A DNA stretch of 64,000 bases, from assembly GCF_024055595.1 (NCBI RefSeq), contig NZ_JAMXOF010000002.1:372001-436000 (forward strand), read 5' to 3'. The notes under the pieces are model-generated. The model saw nothing but the letters and a program-made list of their open reading frames with translations. It ran no database searches and was not told the DNA's origin. Positions 17,374 to 26,224 of this stretch are shown one piece after another (position 1 is the first letter of the stretch; every line of letters begins with the position of its first letter). The DNA is from Mucilaginibacter aurantiaciroseus (GTDB taxonomy: Bacteria > Bacteroidota > Bacteroidia > Sphingobacteriales > Sphingobacteriaceae). The translations under genes were made by a program, and so were the position numbers.

Positions 17374-17435
17374 GATTACACCGATTTAATATACGGTTGC
17401 ACCGATTTTGCTATGATTGCAGAATCGGTGTAATC
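17374..17435 (+). promoter_or_regulatory. Alternative hairpins between rpsG and fusA
   Basis: GATTACACCGATT (17374-17386) is perfectly complementary to AATCGGTGTAATC (17423-17435). A second copy of CACCGATT at 17400-17407 can pair with the same right arm. The two hairpins exclude each other. No T-run follows, so this is not a standard terminator; it may be a regulatory or mRNA-processing element, or a small palindromic repeat. Confidence 0.55.
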
Positions 17436-17470
17436 ATTAAATAAACTGGTGAAATCAAAAAACTAAAAAG

Positions 17471-19582
17471 ATGTCAAGAGATCTAAGATATACAAGAAAC
17501 ATAGGGATTGCCGCTCACATTGATGCAGGTAAAACCACTACTACAGAGCGTATTCTGTATTACTCGGGTGTTAGCCACAAAATTGGCGAAGTACACGAAG
17601 GTGCAGCTACAATGGACTGGATGGCGCAGGAGCAGGAACGTGGTATTACCATTACCTCTGCTGCTACCACTGTTAATTGGAAATATAGAGGCCAAAATTA
17701 TCACATCAACATTATTGATACACCAGGGCACGTAGATTTTACCGTTGAGGTAAATCGCTCGTTACGTGTATTAGATGGTTTGGTATTCTTATTTTCGGCA
17801 GTTGACGGTGTTGAGCCACAATCAGAAACCAACTGGAGACTTGCAAACAACTACAACGTTGCCCGTATAGGTTTCGTTAATAAGATGGACCGTAGCGGTG
17901 CCGATTTCTTGAACGTTGTGAAACAAGTAAAAAGCATGTTAGGCAGCAACGCTGTTCCGCTTCAATTGCCTATTGGCGCTGAAGAGAACTTTAAAGGTGT
18001 TGTAGATCTAATTAACTGGAGAGGTATTGTTTGGAATGAGGATGATAAAGGTATGACCTATACGGAAGTGCCTATTCCTGAGGATATGATCGAGGAAGCA
18101 ACTGAGTGGAGAGAGAAATTACTTGAATCGGTAGCTGATTACGATGAGAGCCTGATGGAGAAATTCTTTGAGGATCCTGCTTCTATCACCGAGCGCGAAA
18201 TTTTAGATGCATTGCGTAAAGCAGTGTTAGATGCTAAAATTGTGCCTATGGTGTGTGGTTCATCTTTTAAAAACAAAGGTGTACAAACCATGCTTGATTA
18301 TGTGATGGAATTACTTCCTTCACCTATGGATGTTGATGGTATTGTTGGTACTAACCCTGATACAGGCGAAGAGATCATCCGTCAACCTTCAGAAAAAGAA
18401 CCATTTGCAGCATTAGCGTTTAAAATCGCGACTGACCCATTCGTAGGCCGTTTGTGTTTCATCCGTGTTTACTCTGGTAACTTAGAGGCTGGTTCATATG
18501 TACACAACATGCGTTCAGATAACAAAGAGCGTATCTCCCGTATCTTCCAGATGCACGCTAACAAGCAAAACCCTATCCCTAATGTAGGTGCAGGTGATAT
18601 TGCAGCGGTAGTAGGCTTCAAGGATATCAAAACAGGTGATACACTTTGTGATGAGAAACACCCTATTATTCTTGAGTCGATGAACTTCCCTGAGCCGGTT
18701 ATCGGTTTAGCTATCGAGCCTAAAACTCAAGCTGACGTTGATAGATTGGGTATGGCTTTAGGTAAATTATCTGAAGAAGATCCAACCTTCCACGTAAAAT
18801 CTGACGAAGAAACCGGCCAAACTGTAATTAGTGGTATGGGCGAGCTTCACTTAGATATCATCATGGATCGTCTTAAACGCGAGTTTAAGGTAGAGGTTAA
18901 CCAGGGTGCGCCTCAAGTAGCTTTCAAAGAAGCTATTACAGGTACTACACAACACCGCGAAACTTATAAGAAACAAACTGGTGGTCGTGGTAAATTTGCT
19001 GATATCCAGGTTATATTATCACCAAACGATGAAGGTAAAGAAGGTTTAACTTTTGTTAACGAAATCTCCGGTGGTTCAATCCCCCGTGAGTTTATCCCAT
19101 CTGTTGAAAAGGGCTTTGCAGCTTCATTAGCAAATGGTGTATTAGCAGGTTATCCGCTTACCGGCTTAAAAGTTCGTTTAATTGATGGTTCATTCCACGC
19201 AGTCGATTCAGATGCGCTATCTTTCGAGTTAGCTGCTAAGATTGCTTATCGTGAGGCTTTACCAAAATGTAAGCCGGTATTACTTGAGCCGATCATGAAG
19301 ATTGAGATCTTAACCCCTGAAGAAAATATGGGTGATGTTATCGGTGATATGAACCGTCGTCGTGGCCAGCTTTTGGGTATGGATTCACGTGCAGGTGCAC
19401 AGGTAATTAAAGCAACTGTACCACTTTCAGAAATGTTTGGTTACGTAACCCAGTTACGTACTATTACATCTGGCCGTGCAACTTCAACCATGGAGTTTGA
19501 TCACTATGCTGAAGCTCCACGTAACGTTCAGGAAGAAATAGTTGCTAAAGCAAGAGGCAAAAAAGCTGCTGCTAACGCGTAA
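17471..19582 (+). CDS. fusA: Elongation factor G
   Basis: 703 residues, full-length EF-G, the GTPase that moves tRNAs and mRNA through the ribosome. G1 AHIDAGKT at 15-22, switch-I '[10 protein letters not shown]', G3 'DTPGHVDF', G4 'NKMD', then domains II-V with '[18 protein letters not shown]' and the C-terminal '[20 protein letters not shown]'. Its place in the str operon and the intact GTPase motifs indicate the main housekeeping copy. Confidence 0.98.
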   Translation: MSRDLRYTRNIGIAAHIDAGKTTTTERILYYSGVSHKIGEVHEGAATMDWMAQEQERGITITSAATTVNWKYRGQNYHINIIDTPGHVDFTVEVNRSLRVLDGLVFLFSAVDGVEPQSETNWRLANNYNVARIGFVNKMDRSGADFLNVVKQVKSMLGSNAVPLQLPIGAEENFKGVVDLINWRGIVWNEDDKGMTYTEVPIPEDMIEEATEWREKLLESVADYDESLMEKFFEDPASITEREILDALRKAVLDAKIVPMVCGSSFKNKGVQTMLDYVMELLPSPMDVDGIVGTNPDTGEEIIRQPSEKEPFAALAFKIATDPFVGRLCFIRVYSGNLEAGSYVHNMRSDNKERISRIFQMHANKQNPIPNVGAGDIAAVVGFKDIKTGDTLCDEKHPIILESMNFPEPVIGLAIEPKTQADVDRLGMALGKLSEEDPTFHVKSDEETGQTVISGMGELHLDIIMDRLKREFKVEVNQGAPQVAFKEAITGTTQHRETYKKQTGGRGKFADIQVILSPNDEGKEGLTFVNEISGGSIPREFIPSVEKGFAASLANGVLAGYPLTGLKVRLIDGSFHAVDSDALSFELAAKIAYREALPKCKPVLLEPIMKIEILTPEENMGDVIGDMNRRRGQLLGMDSRAGAQVIKATVPLSEMFGYVTQLRTITSGRATSTMEFDHYAEAPRNVQEEIVAKARGKKAAANA

Positions 19583-19591
19583 TTAGAGATT

Positions 19592-19632
19592 AGTTGATTG
19601 GTGATTATAGAATAGTTACCAATCAACTTTTA
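19592..19632 (+). terminator. Hairpin after fusA
   Basis: AGTTGATTGGT (19592-19602) and ACCAATCAACT (19618-19628) form a perfect 11-bp AT-rich stem followed by TTTATATAT. It could act as a partial terminator between fusA and rpsJ, or belong to the same class of short inverted repeats seen in other ribosomal gaps. Confidence 0.5.
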
Positions 19633-19733
19633 TATATAAATCCGGCCATCTATAATTAATAGCTCTTATAGGCGGCCAATTTAAAATCGGTGAAATCGCC
19701 TTAATCGGTTAAATCATCATAAACAAAAACAAA

Positions 19734-20039
19734 ATGAGCCAAAGAATCAGGATCAAATTAAAATCGTACGATTACAACTTGGTTGATAAATCAGCCGAGA
19801 AGATCGTTAAGACAGTAAAGCCGACAGGCGCTGTAGTTAGCGGACCACTTCCGTTACCAACAGAAAAGAAAATTTTCACTGTTTTACGTTCACCACACGT
19901 TAACAAAAAAGCACGTGAGCAATTCCAATTATGTTCCTACAAACGTTTATTGGATATCTACAGCTCAAACTCAAAAACTGTAGATGCGCTAATGAAGCTT
20001 GAATTGCCAAGCGGTGTTGAAGTTGAGATCAAAGTATAA
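19734..20039 (+). CDS. rpsJ: 30S ribosomal protein S10 (uS10)
   Basis: 101 residues, normal length. '[22 protein letters not shown]', '[23 protein letters not shown]' and '[11 protein letters not shown]' are unmistakable. It is a 30S head protein and a NusE-type transcription factor partner. Normally first gene of the S10 operon, but here a strong terminator and about 3.8 kb of unrelated DNA separate it from rplC. Confidence 0.98.
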   Translation: MSQRIRIKLKSYDYNLVDKSAEKIVKTVKPTGAVVSGPLPLPTEKKIFTVLRSPHVNKKAREQFQLCSYKRLLDIYSSNSKTVDALMKLELPSGVEVEIKV

Positions 20040-20057
20040 ATATACCGGAAGATCTAT

Positions 20058-20094
20058 AAAAAAAGCCATTCGTTATTAACGAATGGCTTTTTTG
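20058..20094 (+). terminator. Strong intrinsic terminator after rpsJ
   Basis: AAAAGCCATTCGTT (20061-20074) and AACGAATGGCTTTT (20078-20091) form a perfect 14-bp stem with a 3-base loop and T-run. It ends the str-rpsJ transcript and cuts it off from rplC. Confidence 0.9.
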
Positions 20095-20112
20095 TTTAAT
20101 TTGTAATTGTTA

Positions 20113-20193
20113 TTACTGCACTTGTGGGCATGCAGGATCTGTCTGCATAATTTTCCAGTGGTGACCATCAAGGTCGTCGTAGCTGTGCTGAAA
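20113..20193 (-). pseudogene. Decayed 3' end of a VOC/glyoxalase-family gene
   Basis: A 26-codon minus-strand frame bounded by stops reads FQHSYDDLDGHHWKIMQTDP followed by ACPQVQ. The 'DLDGHHWKIMQTDPA' text is the typical end of vicinal-oxygen-chelate (glyoxalase/bleomycin-resistance-like) proteins. The rest of such a gene is absent: the next 6 bp lead into the stop of 20199-20660. It looks like a remnant left by deletion or rearrangement. Confidence 0.6.
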
Positions 20194-20198
20194 TTAAT

Positions 20199-20660
20199 TT
20201 AGAGTTGCCCGTAATAGGTATCAGATAAAAGATCTAACCATACGCCTTCCAGTTCATCAATCAAATGCGGCCTGATAGATATGCCTGATGCCTGCGGCGC
20301 CCAGGTTTGTTCGTCAAGTTTGCCGGTCTTTAGTATATCGAAGGTAAGGATACGTTCTTTATCAGGATTGAGCAAAGCATCAATACCGATATTAATACGA
20401 TGATAAATGCGCCCATTGCGCGATGCAAGGTAAGGTTCTGATGCGATATGCCCCGAGCCGAATATACCACGTGGTTCGGCACCCAGGCGCACAAGGTAGG
20501 CGCGGTCGCCAATTGCTGTGGTTTTATGGCTGGCAACACTCCAGTTATCTACAAGTTTGCCGGTGGTTTTTAGCTTTTCAATATCGTCATCAATATTTTC
20601 CCATTTAAACTTAACGGGGTTCCATCCAAACAAAAAAGCTTTTTGTAGTGGATTAGCCAT
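20199..20660 (-). CDS. EVE/ScoMcrA-N-like domain protein, stand-alone
   Basis: 153 residues. 'FLFGWNPVKFKWENI' near the start, 'NWSVASHKTTAIGDRAYLVR' followed by 'LGAEPRGIFGSGH', and 'GISIRPHLIDELEGVWLDLL' near the end match the N-terminal PUA/EVE-type domain that precedes an HNH nuclease in some modification-dependent restriction-like proteins. Here the protein ends after that domain and no HNH nuclease follows. It could be a nucleic-acid modified-base reader without nuclease, or a truncated restriction protein. Its start overlaps the stop of the upstream gene by 8 bp, suggesting translational coupling. The family call is from memory of motifs, not a search. Confidence 0.6.
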   Translation of the reverse strand: MANPLQKAFLFGWNPVKFKWENIDDDIEKLKTTGKLVDNWSVASHKTTAIGDRAYLVRLGAEPRGIFGSGHIASEPYLASRNGRIYHRINIGIDALLNPDKERILTFDILKTGKLDEQTWAPQASGISIRPHLIDELEGVWLDLLSDTYYGQL

Positions 20661-21405
20661 TGCCCATTAATTCGTCATTCTTGTTACGCTCTGTTTGCAA
20701 CTCGCGGGCAAGTTTCTTTTCTTTTTCGTTAGCTTTGGTTTTGTAGATTTTATACTCTTCTTCCAACTCGTTATAAAGCTTAATGCGGTAACTGGCTTCG
20801 CGGCTGTGGCTGCCACTACGCGCGATCACGATGGCTGCTATAACGCCAAAGCCTATCACCAGGCCCCACATAATTAAATTGTAGGTGCTTTTAGTAAGCG
20901 GCACGCCAACAAGGCTTACCTCATCAACTTTGGCTTTTGATTTGGCCACCGCCTGGTCTTTACTGGTCGATGATTTTTTTAAAGTATCTATATCCTTTGC
21001 CTGTTCTTTAACAGTAGCCTGCGCTGCTTTTAACTGTTTGCGGGTAGTGCTAAGCGTGTCGTTATAGTTTTTAAAAAGCGCTGCAACCAATGGTTGCTGG
21101 TAATTGTAAACTTTGGTCAACAAGTAATGGTATTGCCCGCGCAGGCTCTTATCTACAGGCGCTGCAGATTGTTGTGTAGGCGCGGTGCGATGTTGTGCAG
21201 GTACTGCTACAGTTGGTACAGCTGTAGTGCCCGGTATTTGCGCGCTGGTAAATACAGGTTTTTTATAGGTACTGTATTTGGGTTTAGCGGCAACCAATTT
21301 AGCGGCGGTTACTTTTTTTGTAGTATCCTGCGCTTGGCTAAAGCTTGCGCTGCTTAAAGTGAGTATCGCTAATAAGGTAATCCGTAAATTCAAAGGCTTG
21401 GTCAT
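20653..21405 (-). CDS. Hypothetical membrane protein with coiled coils
   Basis: 250 residues. Signal peptide ends near residue 25 ('SQAQ'), then an Ala/Pro/Thr-rich linker, a charged helix at ~110-165 likely to form a coiled coil, one strong transmembrane helix at ~182-202 ('LIMWGLVIGFGVIAAIVIA') and a cytoplasmic charged helix to the end ('ELEEEYKIYKTKANEKEKK'). The layout, periplasmic coiled coil-TM-cytoplasmic coiled coil, suggests a scaffold or envelope-linking role, but no known domain is recognised. It is upstream of, and overlaps, the EVE-like gene. Confidence 0.7.
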   Translation of the reverse strand: MTKPLNLRITLLAILTLSSASFSQAQDTTKKVTAAKLVAAKPKYSTYKKPVFTSAQIPGTTAVPTVAVPAQHRTAPTQQSAAPVDKSLRGQYHYLLTKVYNYQQPLVAALFKNYNDTLSTTRKQLKAAQATVKEQAKDIDTLKKSSTSKDQAVAKSKAKVDEVSLVGVPLTKSTYNLIMWGLVIGFGVIAAIVIARSGSHSREASYRIKLYNELEEEYKIYKTKANEKEKKLARELQTERNKNDELMGNG

Positions 21406-21610
21406 AAAATTATAGGTATCGGGGGTTAATCAGATCGGTTTAAGCTATGTAAATGTATAATATGTTAAACGTAACAAATAATTTAAAGTTTATAAATATA
21501 GTTTAAACAAATGGCGTGTATCACCATCATCTTTACAAGGATGATAAGTAATGCCTGTATAAATAAGGTGTAATTGGCAAAAAGCATATATTAGGCCTTT
21601 ATTTTATACT

Positions 21611-22870
21611 ATGCGGATAGGTATTATAGGTTTAGGCGATATGGGTAAACTTTACGCCAAAGCTTTTGCAAATGCGGGCTACACGGTTTGCGGCTGCGAT
21701 ATGCCCCTTAACCGGGAGCGACTGGAGAATGAGTTAGACCAGTTGGGCATCATCCTAATGGATGATGGGAAAGATGTATCTCGCGTAAGCGACCTCATCA
21801 TTTATTCGGTAGAGGCCGATAAACTGGAGCAGGTAGTGGGCATGTACGGCTCATCTACCAAATATGGTGCTATTGTAGCAGGGCAAACATCTGTTAAACA
21901 CCCCGAGATCGCCATCTTTGAAAAATATTTGCCTGCGGATGCGCAGATCATCACCTTCCATGCCATGCACGGCCCGGGCTTTGAGCCAAAGGGGCAAAAG
22001 CTGATTCTTATTAATCACCGTAGCGAAGCAGATGCTTACCAGCGCATGCTTGACCTGTTTACTGCTTTAGAAACCGACATTGTAGAGATCCCGGACTATC
22101 ACGAACACGATAAAATTGTAGCCGACACGCAGGCTGTAACCCACGTTGGTTTCGAGAGTATGGGCACCGCCTGGAAATCGGCTGGGTTTTTCCCGTGGGA
22201 GAATGCCTCTTATATAGGAGGGATCGATAATGTAAAGATCCTGACCACCCTGCGCATATTTAGCTACAAAGCCCACGTGTACGCAGGTTTGGCTATCCTT
22301 AATCCTTATGCACGCCAACAGGTGAAACGTTATGCCGAATCTGAATCGGAACTATTTAAGCTGATGATAAAAGAGGAGGAGCAGGAGTTTAGGAACCGCC
22401 TTTACCGCGCGCGCGATTTTGTTTTTCATGAAAGCCGCAAACCCATCATGTTTAATGATAGCATTATGAACGAGTTTTCGCTTGCGCGGGATGCGGGCCA
22501 CCAAAAGCCAAATTCGCACCTGAGTATATTAAGTATGGTTGATGCTTGGTATCACCTGGGCGTAAACCCGTATGACAACCTCATCTGCCAAACCCCGCCG
22601 TTCAGATTGAGGTTAGGTATAGCAGAGTATTTATTCAAGAATGAAGAATTATTGGAAGAATCAATAGAAACTGCCCTGTACGATAAAACCATCCGTGGTG
22701 ATGACTTAGAGTTCCATTCCGCAGTGCGGGAGTGGAGCGCCATTATTGGGTACGGCGATATGGAAGGCTACAAAAAACATTTTAACGAAGTGCAGTCCTT
22801 TTTTGCCGGCAGGTTAGAAGAGGGTAACAAGCAGAGCGCTGAGTTGATCCGCAGGTTAATGATGGGGTAA
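21611..22870 (+). CDS. Prephenate dehydrogenase, fungal TYR1-like type
   Basis: 419 residues. N-terminal Rossmann motif 'GIIGLGDMGKLYA' (4-16). 'IIYSVEAD' (63-70), 'GQTSVKHPEI' (91-100), 'EHDKIVADTQAVTH' (165-178), 'HVYAGLAILNP' and 'NSHLSILSMVDAWYHLGVNPYD' follow the same order as in yeast Tyr1, along nearly the whole length, and are unlike the ~280-residue bacterial TyrA. It should oxidise and decarboxylate prephenate to 4-hydroxyphenylpyruvate for tyrosine synthesis, probably with NADP. It stands alone inside the interruption of the S10 operon. The function is inferred from the fungal resemblance. Confidence 0.78.
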   Translation: MRIGIIGLGDMGKLYAKAFANAGYTVCGCDMPLNRERLENELDQLGIILMDDGKDVSRVSDLIIYSVEADKLEQVVGMYGSSTKYGAIVAGQTSVKHPEIAIFEKYLPADAQIITFHAMHGPGFEPKGQKLILINHRSEADAYQRMLDLFTALETDIVEIPDYHEHDKIVADTQAVTHVGFESMGTAWKSAGFFPWENASYIGGIDNVKILTTLRIFSYKAHVYAGLAILNPYARQQVKRYAESESELFKLMIKEEEQEFRNRLYRARDFVFHESRKPIMFNDSIMNEFSLARDAGHQKPNSHLSILSMVDAWYHLGVNPYDNLICQTPPFRLRLGIAEYLFKNEELLEESIETALYDKTIRGDDLEFHSAVREWSAIIGYGDMEGYKKHFNEVQSFFAGRLEEGNKQSAELIRRLMMG

Positions 22871-22899
22871 TTTGCAAGGCTATCATAGCTAATGATAAA

Positions 22900-23063
22900 A
22901 TGAAAGACCATTACTAATATTTTTTCTGTCGATAGTTATCCTTTTCTTTATTGGGTTTATTTGGTTCTCAATTAACCTTATTAAGAAAACGAACGCAAAA
23001 TCTGCCGATGCCCCACGCATTGCATTAATTACTATACCGGCTGCATATTCAAATGTATTTCCT
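22900..23063 (+). other. Lost N-terminus of the next gene (apparent frameshift)
   Basis: The frame of 23064-23615 stays open back to 22899 and encodes a strong membrane helix (PLLIFFLSIVILFFIGFIWF), but has no ATG/GTG/TTG there. An ATG at 22900 in another frame gives Met-Lys and then a quick stop. One extra base in the AAA of codon 2-3 would join the two as Met-Lys-Arg-Pro-Leu-Leu. So the gene has lost its start by a 1-base deletion, or the read has an error. Confidence 0.55.
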
Positions 23064-23615
23064 TTGATTGATAGCTTGAAGTTTTTTGTTGGCGATAAAA
23101 GTAAATATCGAAATCCAAGCGTTACGTTGGGGTATGGCAAGGAATATAATATAGAACTCTATAAACTTACTAACTACGATCTGCCTTCGCTTGATTCATT
23201 GATTACTATTATTCATCATTCTTTTAAAATGAATATGAAAGCTGGTTATTACTCATCATTTGCAAATAATCCACCCCTTACAGTCGAATATCAGATCGGA
23301 AAACCTGAGCCGTTGAAACATATTTATTTAAGTTTAGCTGGCAAGGGTTATCAGGTAATTCTTCGTTCAGATAGTATCGCTTCGTTTTACTCTAATATGC
23401 AATTGAGTTATTTAAAGTTTAGTCCTAAAAGCATGGAGGAAATAGTGATAAGGCCTAATGGCGATATTGTTAAGGAAGTTGCTGTAGAAACCACCCTTTA
23501 TCAAACAAAAACTGGCTTATATTTAATTGTCCTTAATCCCCAAAAGCTGGGCGGGCAAATTCCCCCCGGATACACATTAAAATTAATCAAAGGCTTAGCT
23601 GTTGCAAGTTTATAA
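23064..23615 (+). CDS. Hypothetical protein, probably membrane-anchored; start damaged
   Basis: 183 residues from a TTG codon, though the true protein probably began about 55 codons earlier with a transmembrane helix (see 22900-23063). No known domain: mixed alpha/beta text with 'GKPEPLKHIYLSLAGKGYQVILRSDSIASF'-like strands (quoted in part), and a hydrophobic C-terminus. It is more AT-rich than the neighbouring genes, which may point to foreign origin. Possibly a pseudogene. Confidence 0.5.
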   Translation: MIDSLKFFVGDKSKYRNPSVTLGYGKEYNIELYKLTNYDLPSLDSLITIIHHSFKMNMKAGYYSSFANNPPLTVEYQIGKPEPLKHIYLSLAGKGYQVILRSDSIASFYSNMQLSYLKFSPKSMEEIVIRPNGDIVKEVAVETTLYQTKTGLYLIVLNPQKLGGQIPPGYTLKLIKGLAVASL

Positions 23616-23736
23616 TAAGTTAACAAATTACACTTCCAGCTTACCTCGTTCAATACACAAGTTATGGGCTGGTTATCATTAAATTGAATGGTAATTGTGT
23701 TGGCGTAATATTTATTTAAAAATAACTTGATAACTA

Positions 23737-23767
23737 TTTGAAAATTAATGTAAAGTTTCTATCTTTG
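23737..23767 (+). promoter_or_regulatory. Promoter of the rplC operon
   Basis: TTTG at 23737-23740 and TATCTTTG at 23760-23767, 19 bp apart, match the Bacteroidota consensus. It gives the split-off S10 operon its own start and a ~70-nt leader. Confidence 0.8.
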
Positions 23768-23769
23768 CC

Positions 23770-23842
23770 GTCCCTTAAGGGGGAAATAATATGCCTTGAA
23801 CGAAGCCCTACTGCTTCGATGGGCACAAATAAAATAAAGAAA
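23770..23842 (+). promoter_or_regulatory. Structured leader of rplC
   Basis: The leader holds CCCTTAAGGG near 23772-23781, a hairpin CGAAGC (23801-23806) / GCTTCG (23813-23818), and GCCC and GGGC stretches that could pair across it. E. coli controls this operon through L4 binding to an S10 leader; a similar autogenous element here is an inference. Confidence 0.4.
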
Positions 23843-24460
23843 ATGTCAGGAATTATTGGTAAAAAAGTAGGAATGACCAGCATTTTCGATGAAGCGGGGA
23901 AAAACATTCCTTGTACTGTAATCGAAGCTGGCCCTTGCGTAGTAACCCAAATCAGGTCTGTTGAAACAGACGGATATGCAGCTGTACAGTTAGCATATGG
24001 CGAGAAGAAGGAAAAAAACACTTCAGGCCCGTTAAAAGGCCATTTCCAAAAAGCCGGTACTACTCCAAAACGTAAACTTGTTGAATTTAAAACATTCGAA
24101 GACGAAAAAGCTCTTGGTGACACTGTTACCGTTGAGATTTTTGCCGCAGGCGATTACGTTGATGTAGTAGGTACTTCAAAAGGTAAAGGATTTCAGGGTG
24201 TTGTAAAACGTCACGGTTTTAGTGGTGTGGGTATGCAAACTCACGGTCAGCACAACCGTTTACGTGCTCCAGGTTCATTGGGTGCATCATCATGGCCTTC
24301 TCGTGTATTTAAAGGTATGCGTATGGCGGGTCAAATGGGTAACGTTCGCGTTAAAGTACAAAACCTCGAAGTGGTTAAAGTATTTGCTGAGCAAAACCTA
24401 ATTGTAGTTAAAGGTTCTATCCCCGGAGCTAAGGGTTCATTCGTAATAGTGGATAAATAA
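23843..24460 (+). CDS. rplC: 50S ribosomal protein L3 (uL3)
   Basis: 205 residues from [11 protein letters not shown]. The longer in-frame start at 23738 is rejected because it would begin upstream of the transcription start. '[22 protein letters not shown]', quoted in part, '[14 protein letters not shown]' and '[20 protein letters not shown]' are diagnostic. It is an early-assembly 50S protein near the peptidyl transferase centre. Confidence 0.97.
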   Translation: MSGIIGKKVGMTSIFDEAGKNIPCTVIEAGPCVVTQIRSVETDGYAAVQLAYGEKKEKNTSGPLKGHFQKAGTTPKRKLVEFKTFEDEKALGDTVTVEIFAAGDYVDVVGTSKGKGFQGVVKRHGFSGVGMQTHGQHNRLRAPGSLGASSWPSRVFKGMRMAGQMGNVRVKVQNLEVVKVFAEQNLIVVKGSIPGAKGSFVIVDK

Positions 24461-24461
24461 G

Positions 24462-25094
24462 ATGGAAATCAACGTATTAAATCTATCAGGTAAAGAAACA
24501 GGTGCCAAGGTGCAACTGCCTGAGTCCGTATTCGGAGTAGAGCCTAACGATCATGCTATTTACTTAGATGTAAAGCAGTTCTTAGCTAACCAACGCCAGG
24601 GTACGCACAAATCAAAACAACGTAATGAAATTGCTGGTAGTACCCGCAAATTACATAAACAAAAAGGTACAGGTGGCGCCCGTGCAGGTAGCATAAAATC
24701 TCCATTGTTTAATGGTGGTGGTCGTGTTTTCGGTCCGCAACCACGTGATTATAGCTTTAAATTAAACAAAAAGCTTAAATCATTAGCACGTGCTTCAGCT
24801 CTATCATACAAAGCAAAAGATAACAACATTTTGGTTCTGGAGGATTTCAGCTTTGATGCCATCGCAACCAAAACTTATATAAAAATGGAAGCTGACCTGA
24901 ATGTTACTAACGATAAAACGTTATTAGTATTAGCAGGTGCCGAAAATAACAACGTTTATTTATCAAGCAGGAACCTGAAGAAAACTAAGGTTATATCAGT
25001 TGAGCAGCTTAACACCTATGATGTGTTAAACGCTGGTAAACTAATCTTAACTACAGGCGCTGTTAAAACTTTGGAGGAAGCATTAGCTAAGTAA
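24462..25094 (+). CDS. rplD: 50S ribosomal protein L4 (uL4)
   Basis: 210 residues, 1 bp after rplC. '[19 protein letters not shown]' and '[20 protein letters not shown]' form the loop that lines the exit tunnel. In other bacteria L4 also represses the S10 operon. Confidence 0.97.
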   Translation: MEINVLNLSGKETGAKVQLPESVFGVEPNDHAIYLDVKQFLANQRQGTHKSKQRNEIAGSTRKLHKQKGTGGARAGSIKSPLFNGGGRVFGPQPRDYSFKLNKKLKSLARASALSYKAKDNNILVLEDFSFDAIATKTYIKMEADLNVTNDKTLLVLAGAENNNVYLSSRNLKKTKVISVEQLNTYDVLNAGKLILTTGAVKTLEEALAK

Positions 25095-25096
25095 TT

Positions 25097-25387
25097 ATGG
25101 AAATTTTAAAGAAACCCTTACTTACTGAAAAAGTAGCTCAACTAACTGAGAAACTTAATCGCTATGCGTTTAAAGTTGACCACAGAGCTAACAAAATTCA
25201 GATCAAAGGCGCTATTGAGGCTATGTATGGTGTTAACGTTACAGCAGTTAATACAATGAAATACATAGGCAAACTTAAAACCCGCAACACAAAAGCAGGT
25301 GCAGTGTCTGGCCGCGCGGCTACTTACAAGAAAGCCATCATCACGCTGAAGGATGGTGAAACAATAGATTTTTACAGCAATATATAA
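25097..25387 (+). CDS. rplW: 50S ribosomal protein L23 (uL23)
   Basis: 96 residues, 2 bp after rplD. '[20 protein letters not shown]' and '[20 protein letters not shown]' fit uL23, which sits at the tunnel exit and docks SRP and trigger factor. Confidence 0.97.
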   Translation: MEILKKPLLTEKVAQLTEKLNRYAFKVDHRANKIQIKGAIEAMYGVNVTAVNTMKYIGKLKTRNTKAGAVSGRAATYKKAIITLKDGETIDFYSNI

Positions 25388-25394
25388 TATAGAG

Positions 25395-26222
25395 ATGGCA
25401 GTAAAGAGATTTAAACCGGTTACCCCCGGTACCCGTTTCAGGATTGATGTATCTAATTCGGACATTACAACAAACGTTCCTGAAAAGTCGTTGGTTGAAG
25501 CAGCGAATAAAAGATCAGGCGGTCGTAACCACAGCGGTAAAATGACTATGCGCTACCTTGGTGGTGGCCATAAACAAGCATACAGGATAATAGATTTTAA
25601 ACGTAATAAGTTTGACATTCCTGCAAAAGTTGCAACTATTGAGTATGATCCAAACAGATCTGCACGCATAGCCCTGTTACATTTTGTAGATGGTGAAAAA
25701 CGATACATGATAGCTCCGGAAGGCTTAACAGTTGGAACGGTAGTTGTATCTGGCGAGGCTGCTGCACCAGAGGTTGGTAATACCATGCCTTTGAAGAACA
25801 TCCCGTTAGGTTCTATCATCCACAACATTGAGTTAAACCCAGGCCAGGGTGGTGTTATTGCCCGCAGCGCCGGTACTTATGCTCAGTTATCCGCACGTGA
25901 TGGTAAATACGCCATCATCAAATTACCTTCAGGCGAAACACGTATGATACTGTCAACTTGTTTGGCAACTATCGGTACCGTTTCAAATGGCGAAAAAGCA
26001 AACGCAGTGCTTGGTAAAGCCGGCCGTAAACGCTGGTTAGGTCGTCGCCCTCGCGTTCGTGGTGTAGCCATGAACCCTGTCGATCACCCTATGGGTGGTG
26101 GTGAAGGCCGTTCATCAGGTGGTCACCCACGTTCACGCAAAGGTTTATTAGCCAAAGGTTACAAAACCCGTGACAAGAAAAAAGGATCAGATCGTTACAT
26201 CATTGAAAGAAGGAAGAAATAA
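25395..26222 (+). CDS. rplB: 50S ribosomal protein L2 (uL2)
   Basis: 275 residues. '[21 protein letters not shown]', '[12 protein letters not shown]' and the C-terminal '[20 protein letters not shown]' with the conserved His near the peptidyl transferase centre. Normal length. Confidence 0.98.
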   Translation: MAVKRFKPVTPGTRFRIDVSNSDITTNVPEKSLVEAANKRSGGRNHSGKMTMRYLGGGHKQAYRIIDFKRNKFDIPAKVATIEYDPNRSARIALLHFVDGEKRYMIAPEGLTVGTVVVSGEAAAPEVGNTMPLKNIPLGSIIHNIELNPGQGGVIARSAGTYAQLSARDGKYAIIKLPSGETRMILSTCLATIGTVSNGEKANAVLGKAGRKRWLGRRPRVRGVAMNPVDHPMGGGEGRSSGGHPRSRKGLLAKGYKTRDKKKGSDRYIIERRKK

Positions 26223-26224
26223 TA

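Noticed and set aside
22889..23140. Minus-strand 83-codon frame
   Set aside because: Lies opposite the membrane-helix end of the plus-strand gene and has no signal or family.
23738..23842. Longer start for ribosomal protein L3
   Set aside because: The extension lies over the promoter and leader of rplC and has no family similarity.
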